A stretch of 64,000 nucleotides of DNA from Sphingomonas taxi (GTDB lineage Bacteria > Pseudomonadota > Alphaproteobacteria > Sphingomonadales > Sphingomonadaceae), in assembly GCF_000764535.1 (NCBI RefSeq), contig NZ_CP009571.1, positions 496,001 through 560,000 on the forward strand, read 5' to 3'. Both the position numbers and the translations under genes were made by a program. A model generated the notes under the pieces. It ran no database searches, was not told the origin of the DNA, and saw only the letters and a list, made by a program, of their open reading frames with translations. The first letter of the stretch is position 1; each line of letters starts with the position of its first letter. Positions 1 to 8,643 of this stretch are shown one piece after another.

Positions 1-2941
1 GCTTGTAGACCGCCTCGGTCGACATCCCCTCCGCCCGCGCGACGACCGCGCCGATGCTCAGCGCGACCTGAAGACGGTGGTTGCCCGCGCTGACCGGCGC
101 GGTGAAGGCGGCGTAGAGGCGGCGGCACAATTCGTCGATCGCAGGCGCGCCGTCGAGGCCGGCGAGGATGATCGCGAATTCGTCGCCGCCGAGGCGGAAG
201 ATGCTGTCGTGCTGGCGGATCGTCGCGCTCAGCCGGTCGGCGACCTCGATCAGCAGCGCGTCGCCGACATCGTGGCCGAGCGCGTCGTTGACCTGTTTGA
301 ACCGGTCGAGATCGATCAGCAGCAATCCGAACGGCGCATGCCGCGCGTCGCCGAGGTGGCGGGCGAGCATCTCGCCGTACAATCGGCGGTTGCCGAGCCC
401 AGTCAGCGTGTCGGTGTAAGCGAGCTTCTCCAGCTCGGAGCGGCTGACGAGCAGCTCGGCGGTACGCCGCTCGACCAGCGATTCGAGCTGCCGCTCGCGC
501 TTGCGCGCCGCGCGCAACCGCAGGTTGAGCAAAGCGAGCAGCGCCGCGACGATCGCCGCGGCGGCGGCGATGCGGAACGCGCTCGTCTCGAACCAGCGCG
601 TCTCGACGTCGATCTCCAGCGTCAGCGGCGCGCCGACGACGTGCAGGCTGCCGCGATCGTCCGCGCCCAGCGCGCGGACGACCAATGTCGACCGGCCCGG
701 CGGCAGATTGGTGTAGCGCGCGCTGCGGTGCATCGCATCGACCCGCGTCCAGTCGGTCTCCTGCGGGAACAGACGGTAGACGTAGACCTGATCGCGTGCG
801 GCGGCGTAATCGAGCCGCGCGAAGTCGGCGGTGAGGCTGCGTTCGCCGGCGCCGATGGTCAGCATCCGCCCCGGCGCCGGCACGAAGGCCTTGTCGTTGC
901 CGCGTACCGTGGTGAAGCGCAGCGGCGCGTCCGCCGCCTCGCGCGGCGGCACGGCGGGATCGATCATCGTCAATCCGCCGAACCCGGCGAACACCAGCCG
1001 GCCGTCGGGCAGCGTGGCGCCGGCGCCGGTCCAATAAGCGGTGAAGGGGACGCCGTCGGACGCGCGGAGCGGCGTGATCGTCAGGCTGGCGGGGTCGATC
1101 CGCGCGATGCCGCCATCGGTGCTCGCCCAGACGTCGCCGTCGCTGCCGAGCAGCAATTTGTCGACGGTATCGTGCGGCAATCCCTCGCGGCGGCCGAGAT
1201 GCGCCACCGGCCGCCATGCGCCGGCAGTGCGCGCGAAGACGGTGATGCCGCCGCCGATCGTCCCCGCCCATAACCGTCCGTCGCTGTCGCACAGCAAGGT
1301 GCCGACGAAATTGGCGCGTAGCCCGTTGGCATTGTCGTCGCCGGGGCGGATGCCGACGACGCGACCGCTGGCGGGATCGACGCGGTTGAGGCCGCGTGCC
1401 GTTCCCACCCACAGCATGCCGTCGGGGGTGAAAGCGAGCGAACGGACGCGCAGGTCGGTGAGCGCCTTCGACCAGGGCAGGGGGCGCGGCGGCCCCGGAT
1501 GGCGCGCATCGACCAGCGCGACGCCGAGGCCGTTGCCGACGTAGAGCCGGTCGCCGTGCAGCAGCACCCGCGACCAGGCCTGCGCCGACAGCCGCTGCGC
1601 GCGCCGCCCGTCGAGCGACAGGCGGAACAGCCCGCCCTCGCCGGCGGTGAACGCGGCGTCTGGGGCGAAGGCGATCGACTGGACGTTGCGCACTGCCGCC
1701 GGCAGCCGCTGCGGCGGCGCGAGACCGCCACCGGCGGCGGGAGCGAGGCGCGATCCCGGAATGTCCGGCGAGCCGTACCAGAGCGCGCCGTCCGGCGCGA
1801 CGCCGAGCGACCAGGCGCTGTCGGGCTGTTGCCGCGGACCGGCGCGCAGCGCGTTCACGAGGCCGAGCACGCGGCGCGGGGCGGGATCGACATAGGAGAG
1901 CGTCGCGTCGCCGACGATCCACACCAGTCCCGACCGGTCGCGGATCAGATGGTTGAGCCCGTCTTCGGCGAGGCTGGCGGGCAGTTGCGGATCATGCGCG
2001 AGGCGCCGCATCCGCATCGTCGCCGGGTCGACCGCGATGATCCCCGCCCGCGACGCGGCCCACAGTTCGCCGTTGCCGGCGTCGATCATCGCGCCGAGCG
2101 GCACGGCATGCCCGTCGACCGTGACCGGCAGGTGACGGATGCCGCCGTCGGGCGCGAGGACGTGGAAGCCCGACCCGGCGGTGGCGATCCACAGCCGGCC
2201 GTCGCCATCGGCATGCAGCGCGGTGATCGTCCCCACCACGCCGGGGACCGGCACGCCGACGAAGCCGCCGGTGCCGTCGCGGCGGAACAAGCGCGATTCG
2301 TCGCCGACCCACAATTGCCCCTTGCGGTCGCGATGCACCGCGCCGATCCGGCCCGGCGGCAGACCCTTGACGAGCGTCGCGCGATGGTCGGAGCCGCGGA
2401 TGTGGCTCAGCCCGGCCTCGCTGCCGACCCACAGGCCGCCGGCGTCGTCATCAATGATCGCCATGACATGGGCGCGATCCAGCGGCGTGCGGTTGGGCGG
2501 GCGATGGAAGCTGTCGGTAAGCGGATCGCGCCACAGCAGCCCCTCGGCGCTCATGCCCAGCCACAGCCGGCCGCCGCGATCCGTGAACAGCGTGTTGACC
2601 ATCAGCTCCGGCAGCGACCCGGCGCCGTCCGCGGGTTCGGTCGAATAGGTCTTGAAGCCGGTGCCGTCCCAGCGGGCGAGGCCGCCGTCGGTGGCCAGCC
2701 AGATGAAGCCGTCGCCGTCCTGCGCGACCGCGCGGGGGAGGCCGGCGTCGGGAATGGCGTCGTCGCGCGCGGCGACCTTGAAGAACAGATCGGCGGCGGC
2801 GGCCCAGGGGTCCGCGGTGCGTGGCGCAACGACGGTGACGGGGCGGGCAACGGGGGCGGCGGTCGGGCGTGCCGCCGAGCCGGTCAACGCGCATGCGGCA
2901 CCCGCCAGACCCATAGCAAAGGAGCACCACCGCCACCGCAT
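1..2941 (-). CDS. Beta-propeller sensor diguanylate cyclase (C-terminus cut by window edge)
   Basis: Membrane-bound sensor that probably makes c-di-GMP in response to a periplasmic signal. The ATG at 2941 follows AGGAG by 4 nt and opens a signal-like N-terminus. About 13 propeller blades of the Reg_prop type (each ending like LWVG or IWLA) fill residues 45-650, followed by a Y_Y_Y domain (about 690-770), one membrane helix (about 785-803), a short coiled coil and a GGDEF domain. GGDEF lies at residues 918-922 and an RQHD sequence five residues before it matches the product-inhibition I-site, so the cyclase should be active and feedback-controlled. About 980 codons are in the window and the stop is not. 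It lies 82 nt downstream of copB on the same strand, so a shared transcript is possible. The ligand is unknown. Confidence 0.9.
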   Translation of the reverse strand, partial: MRWRWCSFAMGLAGAACALTGSAARPTAAPVARPVTVVAPRTADPWAAAADLFFKVAARDDAIPDAGLPRAVAQDGDGFIWLATDGGLARWDGTGFKTYSTEPADGAGSLPELMVNTLFTDRGGRLWLGMSAEGLLWRDPLTDSFHRPPNRTPLDRAHVMAIIDDDAGGLWVGSEAGLSHIRGSDHRATLVKGLPPGRIGAVHRDRKGQLWVGDESRLFRRDGTGGFVGVPVPGVVGTITALHADGDGRLWIATAGSGFHVLAPDGGIRHLPVTVDGHAVPLGAMIDAGNGELWAASRAGIIAVDPATMRMRRLAHDPQLPASLAEDGLNHLIRDRSGLVWIVGDATLSYVDPAPRRVLGLVNALRAGPRQQPDSAWSLGVAPDGALWYGSPDIPGSRLAPAAGGGLAPPQRLPAAVRNVQSIAFAPDAAFTAGEGGLFRLSLDGRRAQRLSAQAWSRVLLHGDRLYVGNGLGVALVDARHPGPPRPLPWSKALTDLRVRSLAFTPDGMLWVGTARGLNRVDPASGRVVGIRPGDDNANGLRANFVGTLLCDSDGRLWAGTIGGGITVFARTAGAWRPVAHLGRREGLPHDTVDKLLLGSDGDVWASTDGGIARIDPASLTITPLRASDGVPFTAYWTGAGATLPDGRLVFAGFGGLTMIDPAVPPREAADAPLRFTTVRGNDKAFVPAPGRMLTIGAGERSLTADFARLDYAAARDQVYVYRLFPQETDWTRVDAMHRSARYTNLPPGRSTLVVRALGADDRGSLHVVGAPLTLEIDVETRWFETSAFRIAAAAAIVAALLALLNLRLRAARKRERQLESLVERRTAELLVSRSELEKLAYTDTLTGLGNRRLYGEMLARHLGDARHAPFGLLLIDLDRFKQVNDALGHDVGDALLIEVADRLSATIRQHDSIFRLGGDEFAIILAGLDGAPAIDELCRRLYAAFTAPVSAGNHRLQVALSIGAVVARAEGMSTEAVYK

Positions 2942-3023
2942 GATGCTCCTTTGCCGCGTCGGCGTTGAAGACTGCTTAAAATATGTTGTTCTGAATGGCT
3001 TCTATCGGGTTTCGTGCTGACGC

Positions 3024-4043
3024 TCAGAACCAGCCGCGCACGCCGAACACCAGCGCCGCGCCGCCGGCATCGTCGTGCGTCGTCGGCCGCCGGCGGTGCT
3101 CCCACGATAGGCCGACGTAAGGCGCGACCTCGCGTCGTATCTCGTAGCGCAGACGCAGGCCGAGCTCGGCCTCCGACAGTCCCGCGGCGATGCCGCTCGC
3201 CGGCACGTCCTGCGCGGCGACGTTGAGTTCGGCGCGCGGTTGCAGGATCAGCCGCTGGGTGACGCGCTGGTCGTAATAGGCCTGGACGCGGCCGAGCAGG
3301 TCGCCCTTGTCCGACAGGAACAGCGCGCCCTCGACCTGAAACCAGTAAGGCGCCAGCCCCTCGACGCCGACCGTCGCATAGGTGCGTCTGGCACCGGCGC
3401 CGAGGTCCTGCCGCAGGCCGCCCTGCAGATCGACATAGGGGCCGATCGCGCGCGAATAGAGCGCCTGTATCTCCGCCCGATCGATCCGGTCGGTGCTGCC
3501 GTCGCCCTCGCTCTTGACGACCAGCCGGTGGATGTCGCCGCCATACCAGCCCTCGCCGTCCCAGCGCAGGCCGTCGCGGCCGTTACGCACCTGCACCTCG
3601 GCGAGGTCGAACAGGATCTGGCCGAACGTCATGCCGCCGTGTTCGGCGCGCATCCGCCGGTCCGCCGCCGCCATCGCCGCCGGATCGTAGAAGCGCGCGG
3701 CCGCGAGATCGCGCGGCGGTGCGGGTGGCGGCGCGTTGCCGGCGGGCTGGTCGGTGCCGGTGGCCGCCGCTGCCGCGGGAGCGGGGGCCATTGCGGGCAT
3801 GTCGGGCATCGCGTCTGGGGGGGCGGCTGCGGTGCAATGGCCCATCGCGGCGTGTTCGGGCGGGCAGGCGGTGGGTGCGGCGGGCGCCGTGGCGCGGGGC
3901 GTCACCGGCCGCGCCTTGGGCTTCGCCTTCGGCTTGGCTTTGGGACGCGCGGGTGCGGGCATCTGCATGCCGGGCATCTGCATCCCGCCCATGTCATGCA
4001 TCTGCGCCGCGGCGAGCGCGAGCGCAGGCAGCAGCGCGCTCAT
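3024..4043 (-). CDS. copB: Copper resistance outer-membrane protein CopB
   Basis: A 339-aa protein of the CopB family, thought to sit in the outer membrane and help bind or export periplasmic copper. A signal peptide is followed by a Met/His-rich stretch (MHDMGGMQM, MPGMQMP), then a basic Lys-Pro-Ala repeat, then a second Met-rich patch near residues 80-95. The rest (about 125-339) is the conserved beta-barrel part with ILFDLAEVQ and GWYGGD, ending in the barrel-type Trp-Phe. The ATG overlaps the copA stop by 4 nt (ATGA), so the two are probably translationally coupled. The Lys-Pro-Ala repeat is unusual among CopB proteins as I know them. Confidence 0.93.
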   Translation of the reverse strand: MSALLPALALAAAQMHDMGGMQMPGMQMPAPARPKAKPKAKPKARPVTPRATAPAAPTACPPEHAAMGHCTAAAPPDAMPDMPAMAPAPAAAAATGTDQPAGNAPPPAPPRDLAAARFYDPAAMAAADRRMRAEHGGMTFGQILFDLAEVQVRNGRDGLRWDGEGWYGGDIHRLVVKSEGDGSTDRIDRAEIQALYSRAIGPYVDLQGGLRQDLGAGARRTYATVGVEGLAPYWFQVEGALFLSDKGDLLGRVQAYYDQRVTQRLILQPRAELNVAAQDVPASGIAAGLSEAELGLRLRYEIRREVAPYVGLSWEHRRRPTTHDDAGGAALVFGVRGWF

Positions 4044-5734
4044 GCGCCCGCTCCGGCGGCGGGGTCGGGGCGGACGCTGACCACCTGCATCATCCCGGCA
4101 TGCATGTGGTAGAGCATATGGCAGTGGAACGCCCAATCGCCCGGCGCATCCGCGGTGAGATCGAAGGTCGCGGTGCCGCCGGGCGCGACGTTGATCGTAT
4201 GCTTGCGCGGGCTGTGGTCGCCATGGCCGGTGACCAGTTCGAAGAAATGGCCGTGCAGGTGGATGGGGTGCGCCATCATCGTGTCGTTGACCAAGGTCAC
4301 GCGAACCCGCTCGCCCTCGCGGAACGCGATCGGCGCGGTCACCGCGTTGAGCTTCACCCCGTCGAACGCCCACATATAGCGTTCCATGTTGCCGGTCAGG
4401 TGGATGCGAAGTTGCCGCGACGGCGCGCGCGGATCGGGATTGGCCTCCTGCGCGACGAGATCGCGATAGACGAGCACCCGGTGGCCGACATCGGCGAGGC
4501 CCTGCGGCGGCTCGCCGGTCCGGTCCGTAGGCATCGGCGCGATCGTCTGTACGACCGGCGTCCTCGGCACGTCCGGCGCGGCGGCGAAATCGCGCATGCC
4601 GTGATGCATGCCGGCCATCCCCGCCATCTCCCCCATCCCCATGTCGCGCATCGTCGCGAGCGGACGCCGGCGCAGCGGCGGCACCGCCGCGCGCAGGCCG
4701 AGCCGCGGGGTCAGCGTCGCCCGCGCCATCCCCGACCGGTCCCACGCCTCTGCGACCAAAGTATAGGCGCGATCCGCCGGCGTGACGATCAGGTCATAGG
4801 TCTCGGCGACCGCGATCTGGAGTTCGTCGACCGTCACCGGCCGCACGGTCTGCCCGTCCGCCTGCACCACCGTCAGCGGCAGGCCGGGGATGCGCAGGTT
4901 GAAATTGGTCATCGCGGCGGCGTTGACGATGCGCAGCCGTACGCGCTCGCCGGGTGCGAACAGCGCGGTCCAGTCGTCCTTGGGGCCATGACCGTTGACC
5001 AGATAGGTATAGGTGGCGCCGGTCACGTCGGAGACATCGGTCGGGTCCATCCGCATGCCGCCCCAGGCGAGGCGATCCCTGGCCGGCTGGTCCCGCCCGG
5101 CGAGCAACCCGGCCAGCGTCTGCTTCTGATAGTTGAAATAGCCGCCCTGCTGCTTCAGCTTGGTGAAGATCGCATGCGGGTGCAGCGGGCTGTGATCGGA
5201 GAGCACGATGACGTGTTCGCGGTCCGCCGCGATCGGATCGGCGCCGGCGGGATCGATGACGATCGGGCCGTAATGCCCCATCTGCTCCTGCAGGCCGGAA
5301 TGGCTGTGATACCAATAGGTCCCCGCCTGCACGACGGGGAATTCGTAGGTGAAGGTGGTGCCCGGTGCGATGCCGGGAAAGCTGATCCCCGGCACGCCGT
5401 CCATCTGGAACGGCACCAGCAGCCCGTGCCAGTGGATCGACGTCTCCTCGGCGAGGCGGTTGGTCACCGCCAGCCGCACCCGCTGCCCCTCGCGCAGGCG
5501 CAGCAAAGGCGCCGGCAGCGTGCCGTTGACGCCGATCGCATGCGTCGGCCGGCCGTCGATCGTCGCCATCAGGTGATCGACGGTGAGCGTGATATCGGGG
5601 CCGGTCAGCGTCGGCAGCGCCGGCGCGAGCCCCGTCGACACCGGCTGCGCCCAGGCCGGCAGCCACGGCACGGCGAGTGCGCCGACACCGAGACCGGCAT
5701 CGCGCAGGAAGCCGCGGCGGGAGGATGAGGTCAT
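4040..5734 (-). CDS. copA: Multicopper oxidase CopA, copper resistance
   Basis: Periplasmic multicopper oxidase that oxidises Cu(I) and binds copper in CopAB resistance systems. The start was placed at 5734 because it puts the Tat motif SSSRRGFL at residues 3-10; a longer frame begins at 5800. All four copper-ligand blocks are visible: HWHG at 101-104, HSHS at 143-146, HPIHLHG at 489-495 and HCHMLYHMH from 537. A Met-rich insert near residue 360 (MRDMGMGEM, MHHGM) is typical of CopA/PcoA. The length of 564 aa is normal. It is the first gene of the copA-copB pair. No copRS regulator lies in the window. Confidence 0.95.
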   Translation of the reverse strand: MTSSSRRGFLRDAGLGVGALAVPWLPAWAQPVSTGLAPALPTLTGPDITLTVDHLMATIDGRPTHAIGVNGTLPAPLLRLREGQRVRLAVTNRLAEETSIHWHGLLVPFQMDGVPGISFPGIAPGTTFTYEFPVVQAGTYWYHSHSGLQEQMGHYGPIVIDPAGADPIAADREHVIVLSDHSPLHPHAIFTKLKQQGGYFNYQKQTLAGLLAGRDQPARDRLAWGGMRMDPTDVSDVTGATYTYLVNGHGPKDDWTALFAPGERVRLRIVNAAAMTNFNLRIPGLPLTVVQADGQTVRPVTVDELQIAVAETYDLIVTPADRAYTLVAEAWDRSGMARATLTPRLGLRAAVPPLRRRPLATMRDMGMGEMAGMAGMHHGMRDFAAAPDVPRTPVVQTIAPMPTDRTGEPPQGLADVGHRVLVYRDLVAQEANPDPRAPSRQLRIHLTGNMERYMWAFDGVKLNAVTAPIAFREGERVRVTLVNDTMMAHPIHLHGHFFELVTGHGDHSPRKHTINVAPGGTATFDLTADAPGDWAFHCHMLYHMHAGMMQVVSVRPDPAAGAGA

Positions 5735-5915
5735 GCCGGGCCATTTGCGCATTGGCCGCCGCGAAGGCAAGGCCAGTGAGGCATCGCGACCCGATCGCAC
5801 TTTTGATACGGGCGCGTTATGGTCGATGGCGCGCCGGCATGGAACATCATCCGACGCCCAGCGCTATCCGACCTGACCCGCCGATCGCGGGATGATTTGA
5901 CGAAAGAGGTACCAC

Positions 5916-6191
5916 GTGGCCGCAGACAAGCTCGAAATCGACAATGCTTCCATCCTCGACAATCCGAACGAGCGCCAGGTCGAATTCTCCGGCGAGGTCG
6001 ACGCCGAGGAACTGCAATTCGCCGTGCAATATGACGTGCTCGAGGCGTTGAGTGGCGACGCACCCGAGGAAGACGATGCGGTCGAGATGTTCAACCGTTT
6101 CTCGGACGAGATCGCCGAGGCGGGGCTCGCCGCACTGGCGCGCAATCCGGATCAGCCGTTGATCGTGATCAGCGAAAACGATCTGGAATGA
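5916..6191 (+). CDS. DUF1488-like small acidic protein
   Basis: A 91-aa acidic protein with no signal or membrane segment. The end, with an FNRFSDEIAEAG block followed by hydrophobic IVIS, resembles the DUF1488 family, whose function is not established. The start is GTG at 5916, with GAAAGAGG 6 nt upstream. The neighbouring MucR-like gene converges on it and the two are separated by a strong hairpin. The family call comes from pattern memory and was not searched. Confidence 0.7.
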   Translation: MAADKLEIDNASILDNPNERQVEFSGEVDAEELQFAVQYDVLEALSGDAPEEDDAVEMFNRFSDEIAEAGLAALARNPDQPLIVISENDLE

Positions 6192-6200
6192 GGGACCGTG

Positions 6201-6233
6201 CCACGGGCGGCCCTCGCTGAGGGCCGCCCGTGG
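6201..6233. terminator. Perfect 15-bp hairpin between convergent genes
   Basis: Arms 6201-6215 and 6219-6233 are fully complementary, with a 3-nt loop (GCT). It lies between the stop of the DUF1488-like gene (6191) and that of the MucR-like gene (6251), so it could end transcription from both sides. No T-run follows on either strand. Confidence 0.65.
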
Positions 6234-6250
6234 TGTGCATCGCGAGGGTC

Positions 6251-6775
6251 TTATTCCTCGTCGGTGCCGAGCGTATCCTTGGCCGCCTGCAGCGCGGCCT
6301 TGCCGCCCTTGCGCGGCGCCTTGGCGGCACCGGCCGCGGCGCCAGCGCCCTGATCGACCTTCTGGCCGGCCTTGCGACCCAGGCCGATCGTCTTCGCCAT
6401 CGCGCTGCGGCTTTCGCTGTAGGACGGCGCGACCATCGGATAGTCGGGCTTCAGGCCGTAACGCTGGCGATAGTCGTCCGGCGTCAGGCCGTGCGTGGTC
6501 AGGTGCCGGCGCAGCGTGCGATACGGCTTCCCGTCGATCATCGAGATGATGTGATCGCGCGACGCCAGCGATTTGCGCACCGAGACCGCGGGGACATAGT
6601 CTTGCGCCGCCTGCTCGGGCTCGGCGGCGTCAGGGCTGGCGAGACGGCCGACCGCGGCATGCATCGACTGGAGAAAGGCCGGCACATCGTCGGCGTTGGT
6701 GCGGGTGTTGGGATTGCTGAGCCAGGCAATGGTCAGCTCGGTGGCCAGTTCGACCGTGTTGGTTTCCGTCGTCAT
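6251..6775 (-). CDS. Ros/MucR family transcriptional regulator lacking the zinc cysteines
   Basis: A 174-aa DNA-binding regulator of the Ros/MucR family, which in alphaproteobacteria controls surface polysaccharide, motility and cell-cycle genes. The core runs from DHIISMIDGKPY through LRRHLTTHGLTPDDYR to YGLKPDYPMV, about residues 75-120. Where Ros has Cys-x2-Cys, this protein has Ser and Asp, while the two His remain; homologues that fold without a normal zinc site are known. The C-terminal tail is rich in Ala, Lys and Gly. The start at 6775 was chosen because homologues begin near there; a longer frame reaches 6865. No clear ribosome site is seen. An inverted repeat upstream (6846-6867) may serve autoregulation. 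Confidence 0.88.
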   Translation of the reverse strand: MTTETNTVELATELTIAWLSNPNTRTNADDVPAFLQSMHAAVGRLASPDAAEPEQAAQDYVPAVSVRKSLASRDHIISMIDGKPYRTLRRHLTTHGLTPDDYRQRYGLKPDYPMVAPSYSESRSAMAKTIGLGRKAGQKVDQGAGAAAGAAKAPRKGGKAALQAAKDTLGTDEE

Positions 6776-7094
6776 GGGGGGTACTCGCTTCGTCGGACAA
6801 AAGGCGCCGGACACCCGGGGGAGGGTCGGCTGTAACCTACATGCCCTTTGACGGTCGAAAGTCAAAGGAACAATTTCAGGCCTGCGTCCCGAAATGGCTT
6901 CGACACTTCAACGATCCGGTACAAAGCATGATCGTCGCATTGTCGGCAGCGTCGCTCAGGCAAAGATCGACGAACAACTCGGCTGCTAGATACGTCTAAT
7001 CTGCACCACCAAGGCTTACGAGGGTCAGCGCGGCCGGGAACGCACCGGAGTGCTTATCCGTATCATTTCCCAAGGTTTGCTGAACAGGAATTCC
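6776..7094. other. 319-bp divergent intergenic region
   Basis: Lies between the start of the MucR-like gene (minus) and nhaA (plus) and must hold both promoters. Apart from the inverted repeat at 6846-6867 and the AGGA ribosome site before nhaA, I see no gene, tRNA or extended hairpin. It is less GC-rich than the flanking genes. Confidence 0.6.
6846..6867. promoter_or_regulatory. Inverted repeat CTTTGAC-N8-GTCAAAG
   Basis: Perfect 7-bp arms at 6846-6852 and 6861-6867 with an 8-nt spacer, centred about 80 nt upstream of the MucR-like start. Each arm contains TTGAC, which also looks like a -35 element on either strand. It could be an operator, or part of back-to-back promoters. Inference from symmetry only. 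Confidence 0.35.
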
Positions 7095-8486
7095 ATGGCT
7101 CTCAACCCCCGCCTGTCCGGGCGCGTCGCGGCACGGGCCCATCATTCGCCCGCTGCGGCGATCCTGCAGAAAATCGAACCATTTTTCGCGATCGGCCAGG
7201 TCTCGGGCGGGCCGCTGCTGATCGCGACGATCGTCGCCTTGGTCGTCGTCAACTCGCCGTTCGGCGCCGGCTATGCCCGGTTGTGGGACCGGCCGGTAAG
7301 CTTCAGTTACGGTGCCTGGACCTTCGGCCGGCCCGCCGCCGAATGGATCAACGACGCGCTGATGCCATTGTTCTTCCTGATCATCGGCACCGAGGTGAAG
7401 CGGGAGTTCGTCAAGGGATCGCTCGCCTCGTGGCAGACCGCGATATTCCCCGTCGCCGGCGCGATCGGCGGGCTGGTGGTGCCGGTCGCTCTCTATCTCG
7501 CCTTCAATTACGGCACGCCGACGCAGCACGGCTGGGGCGTCGTCGCGGCGATGGACACCGCCTTCAGCCTGGCGATCGTCGCGATGTTCACCACCCGCCT
7601 GCCGCCGGCGGTGCGCGCGGTGCTGCTCGCCTTCGCCGCGATCGACGACGTGTTCGGGCTGCTCGTCATCGCGGTCGCCTATACCGCGACGATCGACTGG
7701 TGGTTCGTGGCGCTCGCGGCGGCGGGGTATCTCGGCATCGTCGGCCTGCTACGGCTGCGCTGGGTCGCGTCCATCCCCTATGTCCTGCTCGGCCTCGTCG
7801 TGTGGATCGGCGTGTTCGGCTCGGGCATCCATCCGACGATCGCCGGGGTCGCGGTCGGCCTGCTGCTGCCGACCAGCTCGCGTCTGTCCGAAGGGGTGTT
7901 CGCCGAACGCGTGCAGCGCCCCGTCGACCAGTTCAAGGAAGCCGTCGCCGCGGCCGAGGATACCGACGATCCCGCGGTCAAGGAAGAGGCGCGCGATCAC
8001 GCGCAACAGCGGCTCGGCTACATCCACGAAATGGCCGCGGCAACCGACGAGGCCGCCGAACGGCTCGTCCGGGTCCTGACCCCGTGGGTCTCCTACATCG
8101 TGCTGCCCTTGTTCGCGGTCTCCAACGTCCGCATCCATTTCTCACCCGAGCTGGTCGGCGAGGCGCTGCATTCACCGTTGAGCGCGGGTGTCGTCGTCGG
8201 TCTGGTGATCGGCAAGCCGCTCGGCTTCCTCGCCGCGACGTGGCTGGCAACGCGACTGGGGCGGGCGACGTTGCCCGATGGCGTTACGTGGCAGATGGTG
8301 CTCGGTATCGGCGGTGTCGCCGGTATCGGCTTCACCATCTCGCTGTTCATCGCCGAACTCGCCTTCGCCGATGTCGCCGAGACCGAACAGGCGTCGCTTG
8401 GCATTCTCGTCGCATCGATCCTGTCCGGTCTGCTCGGCTATTTTATCTTTTGGCGGGCAGCGACGCCCAAGTCGGAAACCGAATAG
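7095..8486 (+). CDS. nhaA: Na+/H+ antiporter NhaA
   Basis: Inner-membrane sodium/proton antiporter for salt and alkaline pH tolerance. The 463-aa protein has the usual multi-helix pattern and the key acids: Asp154 in AMDTAFSLA and the pair Asp184-Asp185 in AAIDDVFGLL, matching Asp133 and Asp163/164 of the E. coli protein. IGKPLG in the second half is also conserved. A hydrophilic charged insert at about residues 280-340, rich in Glu, Asp and Arg, is longer than the matching loop in E. coli and may be a regulatory segment. The ATG at 7095 has AGGA 6 nt upstream; an in-frame start at 7050 would add 15 residues without a good ribosome site. Confidence 0.95.
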   Translation: MALNPRLSGRVAARAHHSPAAAILQKIEPFFAIGQVSGGPLLIATIVALVVVNSPFGAGYARLWDRPVSFSYGAWTFGRPAAEWINDALMPLFFLIIGTEVKREFVKGSLASWQTAIFPVAGAIGGLVVPVALYLAFNYGTPTQHGWGVVAAMDTAFSLAIVAMFTTRLPPAVRAVLLAFAAIDDVFGLLVIAVAYTATIDWWFVALAAAGYLGIVGLLRLRWVASIPYVLLGLVVWIGVFGSGIHPTIAGVAVGLLLPTSSRLSEGVFAERVQRPVDQFKEAVAAAEDTDDPAVKEEARDHAQQRLGYIHEMAAATDEAAERLVRVLTPWVSYIVLPLFAVSNVRIHFSPELVGEALHSPLSAGVVVGLVIGKPLGFLAATWLATRLGRATLPDGVTWQMVLGIGGVAGIGFTISLFIAELAFADVAETEQASLGILVASILSGLLGYFIFWRAATPKSETE

Positions 8487-8551
8487 GACGAGTTTTAATT
8501 CAACGATTTACTTGCGATCTCACGCCGGGCGGGTGTCACCGCTTTGCAACA

Positions 8552-8580
8552 TTGACGCTCCGTCTACGTATACGATATCC
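8552..8580 (+). promoter_or_regulatory. Possible promoter for the first TonB-dependent receptor
   Basis: TTGACG at 8552-8557 is followed after 17 nt by ATATCC, about 64 nt before the receptor start at 8644. The -35 is good and the -10 poor. Inferred from pattern alone. Confidence 0.25.
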
Positions 8581-8643
8581 ACTTTCCTGGGAATGCCGAC
8601 AGATAACAGTCTGATTCGGTGCAAATATCAGGGGAGTTTGATC

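Noticed and set aside
77..2968. Plus-strand frames of 398 and 489 codons over the left-edge gene
   Set aside because: The minus strand holds a continuous propeller-GGDEF protein with clear motifs; the plus-strand products are low-complexity.
8487..8643. Riboswitch before the first TonB receptor
   Set aside because: The leader lacks the extended conserved hairpins of a cobalamin or other known riboswitch; only short palindromes such as CGTATACG are seen.
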